This document shows positions 33,115 to 41,329 of a stretch of 57,270 nucleotides of DNA, piece by piece. This stretch comes from Chloroflexota bacterium. GTDB lineage: Bacteria; Chloroflexota; Anaerolineae; Anaerolineales; Anaerolineaceae. The notes under the pieces were generated by a model, which worked only from the letters and a program-made list of their open reading frames with translations, was not told the DNA's origin and did no database searches. Position 1 is the stretch's first letter. Every line of letters starts with the position of its first letter. Both the position numbers and the translations under genes were made by a program. The stretch is taken from positions 1 to 57,270 of the forward strand of contig JAAYCN010000036.1 of assembly GCA_012729755.1 (NCBI GenBank). Reading direction: 5' to 3'.

Positions 33115-34698
33115 TTACTTGACGTTGATGGTCAGCAGGTGGGTGGCTTCGTCGTAGACAAAGTCGACTTCGCCGTCAGCGTCCAGAGTGAACTTGTAGT
33201 TGTCGCCATTAGCTTCGCCGTCAACACCGTAATTGGTGGTCCAGTTGCCGTCCAGGGCGACTTTAACTTCATATTCGCCAGCCTTCAGAGCGAAGGGGCC
33301 GGAAACCCATAAACCCTCGTCGTTCTTGGACATCTGGGTGGCGGCGCATTCAGGCGCCCAGGCGGCTTCACAGCCAGCCTGATCCTGATAGGAGCCGGGC
33401 ACGTTCACCATGCCGTAGGCAGGGTTGGCGATGAGGGCGCGGATCTTCTCGGCGCCTTCCTTGAGGGCGGTTTTAGCGTCTTGTTTGCCATCGCGCACGA
33501 GGAGGATCGAGGTGTCCCAGTTGCCCCAGACGGAGCCCATGGCGGGGATGGCGGGCATAGCGGTGGCGTTGATACCAGCTTTGCCGAAGGCGATCAGATC
33601 AGCGTCATCCAGTTTTTCGAGTACGGAGATGAAAGCTGAGGGGCGCTGGCCGACGTTATAAAGTTCGGTCATGGTGTCCTCGGTGGCAACAAACTCGGTC
33701 AGGAAAGCTTGGGCCAACAGCTTGTTTTCACTCTGTTCGTTGATCAGAACAGTCTGAACACCAGAGAAGGGGTAACCTTCGCCAGCGGGGCCGGCGGGGA
33801 AGTTAGTAATAGCATAGGGAATGCCAGACTGGCGGATGCGATCGAGCGCCCATGGGCCAGCCATAATGAAGGGGGCGGCGCCGGTTTCGAAGAGGGCGTG
33901 GTTATTAGCCCAATCCCAGTCCGCGGGGATATTGCCCTTGTCGAGCTGATCCTTGAGCCACTGCGCGGCGGCGATCATGCCTTCGCTGTCAACGCCAAGA
34001 TCCTGGTCGTTCCAGTTGCCGTTGGCATCTTTACCGAAGATGTAGCCGCCGAAGGCGGTGTACAACGGGTAAAGGTCATAGGTGGTACCGGTTACAGCCA
34101 TGATGTAATCGACTTTATCTTCCGCTTTCAGGGCTTCGCCCATCTCGACAACCTCATCCCATGTGGTGGGAGCAGTTTCGACGAGATCGGTGTTGTAGAA
34201 GAAAGCGAGGTTCTCGGTCGCGTAGGGCATGCAGTAAAGCTTGCCATCGTACTTGCAGGCATCCAGAGTGGAGGGCACGAACTGAGCAGCTTTTTCGCCG
34301 AGGTCGAGTTCAGCGGCGAGGCCGTTGGCGACAATGCTGGCAACCTGGTCGTGAGGAATACCGAAGAGGATATCGGGGCCTTCGCCGAGTGGGGCGGCAA
34401 GCTGGAAGTCATCGCGGAGCGATGATTTGAGCTCGATGTTCAGAGCCACATTGTATTCAGCGAGGAACGCGGGGGCTAATTTTTCGAGCGCGGGGGCGCG
34501 GGTGTCATCTGCCCAGATGCGCAGGGTAGCGGCAGGGGCAGCTTCGGTCGGAGCCTCAGTGGCGGCTTCGGTTGGCTTTGGTGCCTCGGTTGGAGCTTCG
34601 GTCGGGGCAGCGGTGGGGGCTGGCGCGGGCTGAGAACAGGCGCCGAGCACGAGAGTCGCAATCAAAAAGATCGCTGTGAACAATACACTTTTCTTCAT
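33115..34698 (-). CDS. malE: Maltodextrin-binding lipoprotein with C-terminal X25-like domain
   Basis: A 527-residue solute-binding lipoprotein. The lipobox is LGAC (Cys21), followed by an Ala/Pro/Thr/Glu-rich linker to about residue 60. Residues about 60-430 are a MalE-type fold (DILFGIPHDQVASIVANGLAAEL, KLYCMPYATENLAFFYN, ALFETGAAPFIMAGPWA). The last 85 residues (GLWVSGPFALKAGEYEVKVAL, NYGVDGEANGDNYKF) look like an X25/pullulanase-type starch-associated domain, unusual on a binding protein. I chose the ATG at 34698, with AGGAGA upstream, over a Met 21 codons earlier. It is followed by malF and malG and preceded by a MarR gene. Confidence 0.9.
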   Translation of the reverse strand: MKKSVLFTAIFLIATLVLGACSQPAPAPTAAPTEAPTEAPKPTEAATEAPTEAAPAATLRIWADDTRAPALEKLAPAFLAEYNVALNIELKSSLRDDFQLAAPLGEGPDILFGIPHDQVASIVANGLAAELDLGEKAAQFVPSTLDACKYDGKLYCMPYATENLAFFYNTDLVETAPTTWDEVVEMGEALKAEDKVDYIMAVTGTTYDLYPLYTAFGGYIFGKDANGNWNDQDLGVDSEGMIAAAQWLKDQLDKGNIPADWDWANNHALFETGAAPFIMAGPWALDRIRQSGIPYAITNFPAGPAGEGYPFSGVQTVLINEQSENKLLAQAFLTEFVATEDTMTELYNVGQRPSAFISVLEKLDDADLIAFGKAGINATAMPAIPAMGSVWGNWDTSILLVRDGKQDAKTALKEGAEKIRALIANPAYGMVNVPGSYQDQAGCEAAWAPECAATQMSKNDEGLWVSGPFALKAGEYEVKVALDGNWTTNYGVDGEANGDNYKFTLDADGEVDFVYDEATHLLTINVK

Positions 34699-34757
34699 TG
34701 ATTTCTCCTTTTGTGTGTGTTTGAAGTTTGCGGCGATAATGCCGTGCTTATTAAAGA

Positions 34758-35273
34758 TCATCTCATCCTCCCATAGCGATTGGCAGCGTTCAAAGGTGCT
34801 CCGGTTCTTGAGCTGCCGTTCTTGGGGGCTAAGGTGCTTTCAATGTGTTTGCTGACCTCGGTATAGTAGCTGATTTTATCGTCGTCAAATTGCGACATCA
34901 GCGAGTCAACGAGGTGGTTATATTGGGGCAGGACGCGTTCAAGCGTGGCTCTGCCTTTGACAGTGAGAAAAAGTTGATAGCTGCGGCCGTCCGCAGGGTG
35001 ATTCACGCGCTGGACAAGGCCGTCTTTTTGCATGGATTGTACAATGCGGGTAGTGTTGCCCTTGGTGCAGAGCATCAAGTCAGAAAGCTCGATATAGTTA
35101 ATGCCGGGATGATTGCTGAGGTGCAGGAGGATGTAGAAACGGGGCAAGGTTAGATCAAACTCACTAAATAGGGCCTTCTCATGGTTGTCAATATGCAAGA
35201 AAATTGCCTTGAGTGAGTTGTATAAAACTATTTCCTTGTTCTCAATCATCGTTGTCACAGCTTTTTCCGCCAT
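34758..35273 (-). CDS. MarR-family regulator
   Basis: A 171-residue winged-helix protein. TLPRFYILLHLSNHPGINYIELSDLM, then TKGNTTRIVQSMQKDGLVQRVNHPADGRSYQLFLTVKGRA, is the MarR DNA-binding core with the DGR wing. The C-terminus has an extra basic tail. It is the first gene of the maltodextrin operon, 59 bp before malE, and overlaps no other gene. The promoter before it holds an inverted repeat over the -10, which points to autorepression and control of the whole operon. Its effector is unknown; MarR control of a maltose operon is not the common design (LacI types are). Confidence 0.88.
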   Translation of the reverse strand: MAEKAVTTMIENKEIVLYNSLKAIFLHIDNHEKALFSEFDLTLPRFYILLHLSNHPGINYIELSDLMLCTKGNTTRIVQSMQKDGLVQRVNHPADGRSYQLFLTVKGRATLERVLPQYNHLVDSLMSQFDDDKISYYTEVSKHIESTLAPKNGSSRTGAPLNAANRYGRMR

Positions 35274-35283
35274 TTAGTTTACC

Positions 35284-35321
35284 ACTCAACTATTTTATGC
35301 TGAGTCAAGGGTTTTTGTCAA
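35284..35321 (-). promoter_or_regulatory. Promoter and inverted-repeat operator of the marR-mal operon
   Basis: On the minus strand TTGACA (35316-35321) and TAAAAT (35292-35297) are spaced 18 bp. ACTCA (35284-35288) and TGAGT (35301-35305) form inverted arms that straddle the -10. This fits repression by the MarR protein encoded directly downstream. Confidence 0.65.
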
Positions 35322-35585
35322 GAGGAGATTACGGTTTTATTACAGCAGTATTAACCGTTAATAAAAGTAAATTTGGTCTTTCTCTTTTATTTTTCCTTTT
35401 ACAGCCCTTGAGCAAGCTCAATTGCTCTTGAATGGGGTATACAATTGGTTGGATGAGAGTGGGTTGAACTTGCATTCAACATTTGGCCATGTACATTTCC
35501 GTACCAATTTTTCAAGATAGTGATAGTATTAAAGCGAGGGACTTCCTCACCCATTTATTAACACTATTTATTTAAGGAGACACTC

Positions 35586-35756
35586 ATGAAATTAAATGCA
35601 CCTAAGACTATCACCTTTATCGTCGCCGTTGTTCTCTTTGTCCTGGGAATTGTTGGCGCCCTTGCCAAAGTAGCCTTCCTGGCCCCCTTCGGCGTCTGGT
35701 TGCTTGTCGCCGCGTTCGTTGTGCTTGCTTTGGGCAACCTGCTCAGCGGCTTATAA
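35586..35756 (+). CDS. Small membrane protein, 56 residues
   Basis: A short gene with strong expression signals: AAGGAG seven bases before the ATG and a strong terminator 20 bp after the stop. The peptide (MKLNAPKTITFIVAVVLFVL, then GIVGALAK, then a second stretch with VWLLVAAFVVLALGNLLSG) has two hydrophobic helices and little else. I recognise no named family, though similar two-helix proteins are common in Anaerolineae (recollection, not checked). It stands alone between divergent and convergent units. Its GC and codon use match its neighbours. Confidence 0.8.
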   Translation: MKLNAPKTITFIVAVVLFVLGIVGALAKVAFLAPFGVWLLVAAFVVLALGNLLSGL

Positions 35757-35771
35757 GTCTCAGTTCGCAGT

Positions 35772-35806
35772 AAAAAAATCCCGACCTGCAAGGGTCGGGA
35801 TTTTTT
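35772..35806 (+). terminator. Strong bidirectional terminator
   Basis: ATCCCGACC (35778-35786) pairs with GGTCGGGAT (35793-35801), flanked by seven A and six T, so it serves both the small membrane protein gene and the convergent lysozyme gene. Confidence 0.92.
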
Positions 35807-35825
35807 GTTGTGCAGGTATGAATGT

Positions 35826-36956
35826 TTACAGCCGTCGCATGTATTGCCTGCCGCCGTGGCACCAAACCTGAGCGGTAGGGGAGATGCGGAACCATCCGTT
35901 AGCTTCCTGGTAGACGTTGACGACTTCGTTAATGATCAAATTGCCGATAATTTTGCCCGCCTTGGAGGGCGCTTCGCGCTTGTAGAGCGCCTTTACCACA
36001 CAGCGCGCTCTGAAGAGCACAGCGTTTAGGGTGGATGTATCCTCGAGCTTCTGCAGAAACTGTGGTGAGCCGTTGCACCAAATTTGTGCGTTGGGGTCAA
36101 TGCGGAACCAGCCGTTCTCGACCTCATACACACTGATCACGTCTCCCATGGAGAGAGAGCCGAGCACACTGCCGGTTTTTGAAGGCTTGGACCGTTTATA
36201 AAGCGCGGAGACAATGCACTTAGCCTTAAACAGCGCCTGATTAGCCGGCGGGGGAACAGGCAGGGCGACCCCTCGCGGGTTGCCGAAGTAGCGCCAGACA
36301 TCATTGACATCCCCGTTCCAGCGGTTGTAATCCATGGAAGTGCTCACTGAGCCGATTCCGGCGCACTTGTCGCCTGTCTGATGGATCAACCATGTTGTGG
36401 CGCCTTTGGGCAATGTGGGTGGGCCAGGGTGTTCATCGGTAAAAAGCGGCCAGGGGAGCGGTTTTTTATATTGTGCCAGCCAAAAGTCCAATTGCGGCAG
36501 CGCGTCCAGACTGATATAAGTATCCAGCCAGTTGGCGCGGGAGTAAATCACAGGGTAGCGGCCGGTGCGGGCTTTGACGATATCCAGGCATTTCAGTGTC
36601 GTGGCGGTGATGCGCTGGCGCGGATTGATGCCTGCCACTTCCAAATCAAGGCACAGACGGTCATATTTCCAGTCAGTTTTGCCGTCCAGGCATCTAAAAA
36701 GCGCGTCCATCTGCGCTGTAGCGCTTTCGCCGAAGTGAGGCACAAAGTAGGCCATGCGGCACACTTTAATCCGCGCCATCTCGGCCCAGTAATAATCAAA
36801 CATCGGATCCTGATACGACCATGAAACGCCAGCGCGCGCGACAATAAAGGTGACCGGCGTCTTGTGAGCGGCAACCTTATCGAAGTTCATTTTCTTTTTG
36901 CCATCGGCAGAGCTCTGATAGCGGCTGATGTCGATGCCAAACGCGCGTGAGTCCAT
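35826..36956 (-). CDS. GH25 lysozyme-like protein with two SH3-type domains
   Basis: A 376-residue protein. Residues 5-225 form a GH25 muramidase domain: FGIDISRYQ at the start, VARAGVSWSY, the catalytic DLE in LCLDLEVAGI near 100, and MDYNRWNGD near 214. Two SH3-like repeats follow at about 240-305 and 315-376 (KCIVSALYKRSKPSKTGSVLG and CVVKALYKREAPSKAGKIIG), which likely bind cell wall. There is no signal peptide, as in many phage endolysins, so export would need another route. No phage genes are nearby. The family cleaves the beta-1,4 bond of MurNAc-GlcNAc in peptidoglycan. A terminator is shared with the small membrane protein gene. Confidence 0.88.
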   Translation of the reverse strand: MDSRAFGIDISRYQSSADGKKKMNFDKVAAHKTPVTFIVARAGVSWSYQDPMFDYYWAEMARIKVCRMAYFVPHFGESATAQMDALFRCLDGKTDWKYDRLCLDLEVAGINPRQRITATTLKCLDIVKARTGRYPVIYSRANWLDTYISLDALPQLDFWLAQYKKPLPWPLFTDEHPGPPTLPKGATTWLIHQTGDKCAGIGSVSTSMDYNRWNGDVNDVWRYFGNPRGVALPVPPPANQALFKAKCIVSALYKRSKPSKTGSVLGSLSMGDVISVYEVENGWFRIDPNAQIWCNGSPQFLQKLEDTSTLNAVLFRARCVVKALYKREAPSKAGKIIGNLIINEVVNVYQEANGWFRISPTAQVWCHGGRQYMRRL

Positions 36957-37051
36957 TTGCCTCCATGTGCTTGCGGCACGGTAATATCATCAAAAAAGTT
37001 GCAAGAGCGATGCCAGGCTAAAACAGTTGCTGAAATGGATTTTAAGTTATT

Positions 37052-37945
37052 TCAGGTGTCTCGGTTTTTTTTGCTTGGCAGCTGTGAAAGGGTCACCGCG
37101 GCTAACATCAGCGCGCAGCCGAGCAATTCGCGCGGTGACAGTCTTTCGTGAAGAAAGACCGCCCCGGATAACACCGCGAAGACCGATTCAAGACTCAGCG
37201 TCAAAGCCGCCACAGAAGGGTTAACCCCTTTTTGTCCCAGGACTTGCAGGGTGAACGCGCCGGCAACCACAATTAATCCGGAATAGAGGATATTTCCGCT
37301 TGCGCCCTGAACCGCCTGGGGTGTCACCGTCTCAAACAAAAGCGTAGCGATCAGTCCAATGAAGCCGGCGACCAGAAATTGCCCACTGGCAATAAAAACT
37401 CCCGGCACGCTCTTTGAAAAGTGTTCAACCAATAGAATGTGGATCGCCCATACGAACGCGCCGCCCAACATGATCAGGTCGCCTTTCTGTATTCTCAAGC
37501 CGTCTTTGATAGTCAGCAGGTAAAGGCCGAGGATGGCGAGAACAACCGCCAGCCAGACCAGCGGGCGAACTTTCTTGCGCAGGAAAAGGCCCAGGAATGG
37601 CACGATTACCACATAGAGTGCGGTGATGAAGCCGCCTTTTCCAGCGGTGGTAGTGAGAAGGCCGTGTTGTTGCAGGCTCGTAGCCAGAAAGAGTGCCGCG
37701 CCGCAGGTCAACACAGCTGCCTGCCATGGGAGTTTCTGCCCGTCTTTGACAGGCTTCAGCGGTACTGTTTTGGTAATGAAAAGCACCGGCACCAGCGCCA
37801 GCCCGCCCAACAGGAAGCGCGCCGCGATGAAAGTGAAAGGGCCGACATGTGTCATCCCCTGGCGTTGGGCGACGAAACCCGTGCCCCAGATCAAAGCGGT
37901 CAACAGCAGCAACCATACATTATGAGGGCGCTTTGTTTTTGACAT
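37052..37945 (-). CDS. DMT-superfamily (EamA) transporter
   Basis: A 297-residue membrane protein with ten predicted helices and two EamA halves. ALIWGTGFVAQRQGMTHVGPFTF lies in the first helix pair and SLESVFAVLSGAVFLHERLSPRELLGCALMLAAV in the last, both typical of the family. Members export amino acids or metabolites; no substrate can be assigned. I chose the Met at 37945 because the upstream 30 codons are polar and out of pattern. It stands alone, transcribed toward the lysozyme gene with a 95-bp gap. Confidence 0.85.
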   Translation of the reverse strand: MSKTKRPHNVWLLLLTALIWGTGFVAQRQGMTHVGPFTFIAARFLLGGLALVPVLFITKTVPLKPVKDGQKLPWQAAVLTCGAALFLATSLQQHGLLTTTAGKGGFITALYVVIVPFLGLFLRKKVRPLVWLAVVLAILGLYLLTIKDGLRIQKGDLIMLGGAFVWAIHILLVEHFSKSVPGVFIASGQFLVAGFIGLIATLLFETVTPQAVQGASGNILYSGLIVVAGAFTLQVLGQKGVNPSVAALTLSLESVFAVLSGAVFLHERLSPRELLGCALMLAAVTLSQLPSKKNRDT

Positions 37946-38340
37946 GGCACAAATATACTCTAATCTTGTTGGTGAAACACCCCTAACACGCATAAAGACA
38001 CTGTTCGACATGCGCTTTAGCTGTTTCGTAGGCACGCCTCGCCTTTTAACGAGAGAATCTCAGCGCGCGCAAATCACTTTGGATCAAGTGATTAAATTTC
38101 ATTTACAATCCGCGTGAAAAGCCTAGAGTGGTCGCATCTTATTTTCATTAAGACCTGCAAAAAGGTGTGCTTCGAAAGCTTTTTGGTTTGGATTTTCCGC
38201 ACTTTTCGAAAATAAGCATTGCGTCCGAATGGGAAAAGATAGTTTGGGCGGAGGGTATTTTGTTGTCGTAAATTGACTGCCAATGTCTCCTTAAGCCCTA
38301 CCCATGCCTGTTCTGTCGGGTTTACATCCGCTTTGCCTCA

Positions 38341-38406
38341 TGTAGGTTGGGTGGAGTGACTATATGCCTAACCCATTCGTCGATTGTCCGGAGCGCAACC
38401 CAGCAT
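38341..38406 (+). repeat. Dispersed repeat family A, copy 1
   Basis: Begins TGTAGGTTGGGTG and ends GGAGCGCAACCCAGCAT. Related copies are at 39464-39530 and 53918-53982. The ends are inverted (GTTGGGT against ACCCAAC), so it can fold, as REP or MITE-like elements do. Confidence 0.75.
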
Positions 38407-38416
38407 CTCATAGAAA

Positions 38417-38490
38417 ATGCGAGGTTCAGCAAACACATCAAACCACCCTCTTCAGTCTCGCTGCGCTCGCCTCCGGATGAGAGGAGAATA
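38417..38490 (+). repeat. Dispersed repeat family B, copy 1
   Basis: Its first 46 bases (38417-38462) are identical to 39608-39653. The unit runs from ATGCGAGGTTCAGCAAAC to a CGCTGCGCTCGCC segment. An inverted relative lies at 56955-57027. Confidence 0.8.
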
Positions 38491-38585
38491 TCCAAACACA
38501 TCCGTACATCTCTGGAATAACGAATAAAACGCGCTCAAATCAAACCTGTTCCACAAAGGAATAACTTAATAACGCTACAAACATA

Positions 38586-38615
38586 TTGACTTATGATACT
38601 ATATACAGTATCATA
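38586..38615 (+). promoter_or_regulatory. Promoter and palindromic operator of the toxin-antitoxin operon
   Basis: TTGACT (38586-38591) and TATCAT (38609-38614) have 17-bp spacing. TATGATACT (38592-38600) and AGTATCATA (38607-38615) are perfect inverted arms filling the spacer and the -10. This is the usual site for autorepression by a ribbon-helix-helix antitoxin or its complex. Confidence 0.75.
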
Positions 38616-38637
38616 TTATCTGTGAAACGGAAAAACG

Positions 38638-38898
38638 ATGAAAACAATCTGGATGAAGAAAGCGCAAAAGTATCTCGATAGGTCCCCAAAAAGTTTGCAG
38701 AAGAAGGTCGAAGCTGCGCTTTCCGAAATCGAGAAGGTTTTTCCTAATGTTTTGGCTTGTCAAAATGTTGAGAAACTTCAAGGCGAGCCAAATTCGTTTC
38801 GTTGCCGTGTGGGCGCTTATCGCATCGTTTTTATGATTGATGGTGAAATTCTCTACATCGCCCTTATCGGCCCGCGCGGCGATGTTTATAAAAGTTGA
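38638..38898 (+). CDS. RelE/ParE-superfamily toxin
   Basis: An 86-residue basic protein of the RelE fold: SPKSLQKKVEAALSEIEKVFP, then VEKLQGEPNSFRCRVGAYRIVFMIDGEILYIALIGPRGDVYK. The RCRVGAYRIVF segment and the GPRGDVYK end are hallmarks. RelE-type toxins cut mRNA in the ribosome, while ParE types act on gyrase; the pattern leans to RelE. The antitoxin gene follows after 9 bp, so the toxin comes first, an order less common than antitoxin-first but known (HigBA-like). The pair lies between two repeats of the same families. Confidence 0.85.
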   Translation: MKTIWMKKAQKYLDRSPKSLQKKVEAALSEIEKVFPNVLACQNVEKLQGEPNSFRCRVGAYRIVFMIDGEILYIALIGPRGDVYKS

Positions 38899-38907
38899 GG
38901 AGCTAAA

Positions 38908-39144
38908 ATGAAAGAATTCATTCCTGATGAAATTGAGAAAAGAGCGCTTGCCGAGCTTCGTGCAGCTATTGCTTCCAACGATACTGAGCAACTTGCTACC
39001 CTCGAGGAACACCGTGCGCGTGAGGCCAGCGGCCGCCTGGTGTTGCGCATGCCAAAAGTCCTGCATGAACGACTGCAAAAAGAGGCTAAGCATGAAGGTG
39101 TCAGCCTTAATCAGTACATCGTTTACAAACTTGCCAGCAAATAA
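38908..39144 (+). CDS. Ribbon-helix-helix antitoxin, HicB/Arc-like
   Basis: A 78-residue protein. Residues 1-40 form an acidic helix-rich part, likely the toxin-binding region, and residues 42-78 (SGRLVLRMPKVLHERLQKEA, then HEGVSLNQYIVYKLAS) form an Arc/HicB-type ribbon-helix-helix that binds DNA. AGGAG lies before the ATG. Pairing a HicB-type DNA-binding end with a RelE-type toxin is a seen mosaic. It should bind the palindrome at 38592-38615. A strong terminator follows at 39179-39207. Confidence 0.83.
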   Translation: MKEFIPDEIEKRALAELRAAIASNDTEQLATLEEHRAREASGRLVLRMPKVLHERLQKEAKHEGVSLNQYIVYKLASK

Positions 39145-39178
39145 GATCATTCTTGCTCCTCTTTTGAACGCGACCTTG

Positions 39179-39207
39179 AACGATTGGCCGACCAGTCGTT
39201 TTTTTTT
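39179..39207 (+). terminator. Terminator of the toxin-antitoxin operon
   Basis: AACGATTGG (39179-39187) pairs with CCAGTCGTT (39192-39200) with one T-G wobble and a 4-nt loop, followed directly by seven or more T. Confidence 0.88.
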
Positions 39208-39463
39208 AGCCGGGTCATTGAAATCTCAGTCATCAGCTTCCATGTGGGTAGTCTTAGAAGCCAAAGGATTTTGTCGGATTACACCCAACCTGCTTGATAC
39301 ACCTCCCGTAGGGTTGGACAACTACACCAACCTTCCGGAACAGCCCAACATCTATTCTTAAGTCCTCCCCCGGGGAAGGGTCGGAGCCCGAAGGGCGCAA
39401 CGGGGAGGGGGTCAATATAACAAGCTGAGGTTTTGTGGCTGGCGTCATAGGCTTTCAGCCTAA

Positions 39464-39530
39464 TGTAGGTTGGGTGCAGCGACCACATCCTTTCGCCAAC
39501 CTCTACCTTTCGGAGCGTAATCCAACACAT
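39464..39530 (+). repeat. Dispersed repeat family A, copy 2
   Basis: Begins TGTAGGTTGGGTGCAGCGAC and ends GAGCGTAATCCAACACAT. The rest of the gap 39208-39897 shows only this, family B copy 2, and GC-rich fragments (CCCCCGGGGAAGGG) without a gene. Confidence 0.75.
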
Positions 39531-39607
39531 CCGATTCACCCTGTGTCTTTTTGATTCATAGCGTAATTCAGGCGAACATGGAAGTTTGCCTCTACAGAAA
39601 AGAAGCG

Positions 39608-39685
39608 ATGCGAGGTTCAGCAAACACATCAAACCACCCTCTTCAGTCTCGCTTTGCTCGCCGGCTTCTCCCAAAGAGAAGCTTA
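39608..39685 (+). repeat. Dispersed repeat family B, copy 2
   Basis: Same first 46 bases as copy 1, same orientation, so that composite A-B repeats bracket the toxin-antitoxin operon. Ends with a hairpin-forming GCTTCTCCC/GAGAAGC segment. Confidence 0.8.
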
Positions 39686-39897
39686 AGTTTTACCTTTGCC
39701 TTCGAGAAAGTCGAAGTTACAATGGGGTTCAACGCGTTACTAAAATTGCCTTCCGAAATATGTTGCTCTATCTAAAACTCTGATTAGAAGGGATCTTTTT
39801 TGGATAAAACGAAAATAGATGTGATTGTGTGGCGAAAATACTCTCAAAATTGAGAAAATGTGCCATCCACCCTTATAATTATTGACTGGGACTCATC

Positions 39898-41262
39898 ATG
39901 TTTAATCGATTACGTATGTTTGCCGGAAATGCGCTGCGCATCCGGCCTCAGGATCGTGTGCCTCAAGAAGTCGCACGCAATTTTCAACACAACGTGCTTT
40001 TTAACACGCTCGACCTGATGGCGTTCTTTTTTGCTGATTCCTTTGTTTCGATCAACACCATCATGCCTGTTTTTGCGGCTACGCTGACTGATAACCCAAT
40101 CATTATCGGCTTGATGCCAGCGATTGCCAACGCGGGTTGGTTCTTGCCTCAGCTTTTCCTGGCCGGGTACGTCAGCCGGCAGAAGCGGGTGCTGCCGCTG
40201 GCCTTGCGCTTGAGCGTTTTAGAGCGTCTGCCCTACCTGGCGCTGATGATTTTCGCGTTGATGGTGTCGCGTATGTCAAAAAGCTCAGCTGTGACCTTAT
40301 TGCTTGCCATCATGATTTTCAGGGGTTTGGGCAGCGGGCTGGTCGCCCTGCCCTGGCAGGAATTAATGGCTAAGGTCATTCCCATCACGCACCGCTCACG
40401 ATTTTTCGGGTTTTCGCGGGTGCTTGGTCAGACCATGGGCATCATCGGCTCAGCCATCGCCGTGATGGTGCTTTCGCGCCTCGCTTATCCCTACAATTAT
40501 GCGGTTGGTTTTTCGATTGCGGTTGTTGCCCAGTGGATCTCATTTTGGTTCTTTTCTCGGAATCGCGAATCTGTCAAAGAAGATCCCCCAACCGCCATCA
40601 CCTCTGAAATGGGTGCCGCTGAGCTTCCACGTGTTAAAGCTAAGATGATCGACTTTGAACTCTTTGGTCAGATTCTTCGCACAGATAAAAACCTACAGCG
40701 CTACCTGATTGCGCGATCTTTGATATTTGTTGGCGGAATGGGCTCAGCTTTTCTGGCGGTATATGGGTTGAAACGTTTCTCATTGGATGACGGCTCGGCG
40801 GCGATTTTTACTGGTCTGATTTATGGTTCCGGCATTATCGGCAACGCCCTGTTTGGCGCGATTGGCGACCGCATTGGACCGAAGAAACTGGTGATGATCG
40901 CGCAGCTCATCTGGATCGCGGCGATGCTGATCGTGCTCTTCGCGCCGGTCGCAGGTTTGTATTACCTGGTTTTTATTCTTTTCGGGCTCAATACCGCTGC
41001 CATGGTGATGGGTGATTCGATCCTCGTGATGGAGCTTGGTGAAGAGAAATACCGCACGACCTATTTGGGATTAACTCGCTCATTGACCGGTGCTTTTCTG
41101 CTGCTGGCGCCTTTCTTCGCCGGTTGGCTGGTGGAAGGCTTCGGCTACCCGGTGATGTTTGGGGTGTCGATGGCGTTGACCACACTGGCGATCTTGCTGT
41201 TTGCCAGAGTCAAAGACCGACCTCGTCATCGCGAGGTGGTGGAAGAAGCGCTGGTTGAATAA
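39898..41262 (+). CDS. MFS transporter
   Basis: A 454-residue carrier with 12 predicted helices. After a 50-residue cytosolic start, the first helix region NTLDLMAFFFADSFVSINTIMPVFAATLTDNPIIIGL is followed by the GYVSRQKRVLPLALRLS loop, an MFS motif-A equivalent, and IGDRIGPKKLVMIAQLIW in the second half. The group is of the unassigned MFS_1 kind; the substrate is unknown. It stands alone, 67 bp before mntP. Confidence 0.85.
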   Translation: MFNRLRMFAGNALRIRPQDRVPQEVARNFQHNVLFNTLDLMAFFFADSFVSINTIMPVFAATLTDNPIIIGLMPAIANAGWFLPQLFLAGYVSRQKRVLPLALRLSVLERLPYLALMIFALMVSRMSKSSAVTLLLAIMIFRGLGSGLVALPWQELMAKVIPITHRSRFFGFSRVLGQTMGIIGSAIAVMVLSRLAYPYNYAVGFSIAVVAQWISFWFFSRNRESVKEDPPTAITSEMGAAELPRVKAKMIDFELFGQILRTDKNLQRYLIARSLIFVGGMGSAFLAVYGLKRFSLDDGSAAIFTGLIYGSGIIGNALFGAIGDRIGPKKLVMIAQLIWIAAMLIVLFAPVAGLYYLVFILFGLNTAAMVMGDSILVMELGEEKYRTTYLGLTRSLTGAFLLLAPFFAGWLVEGFGYPVMFGVSMALTTLAILLFARVKDRPRHREVVEEALVE

Positions 41263-41329
41263 TATGATCTTACCTCGCTCCGCGCAATTCATCGCCGTGC
41301 CTTCCAACTCAAGGTAAAATAAAGCCTCA

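Larger units (their letters stand above)
37946..38585. other. Intergenic stretch, left repeat cluster
   Basis: About 640 bp without a supported gene. It contains copy 1 of repeat family A (38341-38406) and copy 1 of family B (38417-38490). A 63-codon frame at 38092-38283 has no family match or ribosome site and is not called. Confidence 0.6.

Noticed and set aside
33850-33860. GCCCATGGGC palindrome in the malE-like gene as another module site
   Set aside because: Only the 10-bp centre matches; the flanking bases of the 16-bp site are absent.
34427-34633. Gly/Ala/Ser-rich plus-strand frame
   Set aside because: Antisense of the Ala/Pro/Thr/Glu linker in the maltodextrin-binding protein.
38092-38283. 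63-codon minus-strand frame
   Set aside because: No ribosome site, no family pattern, lies in a repeat-rich gap.
41263-41329. Manganese (yybP-ykoY) riboswitch before mntP
   Set aside because: The gap is only 67 bp and shows neither the conserved loops nor a terminator.
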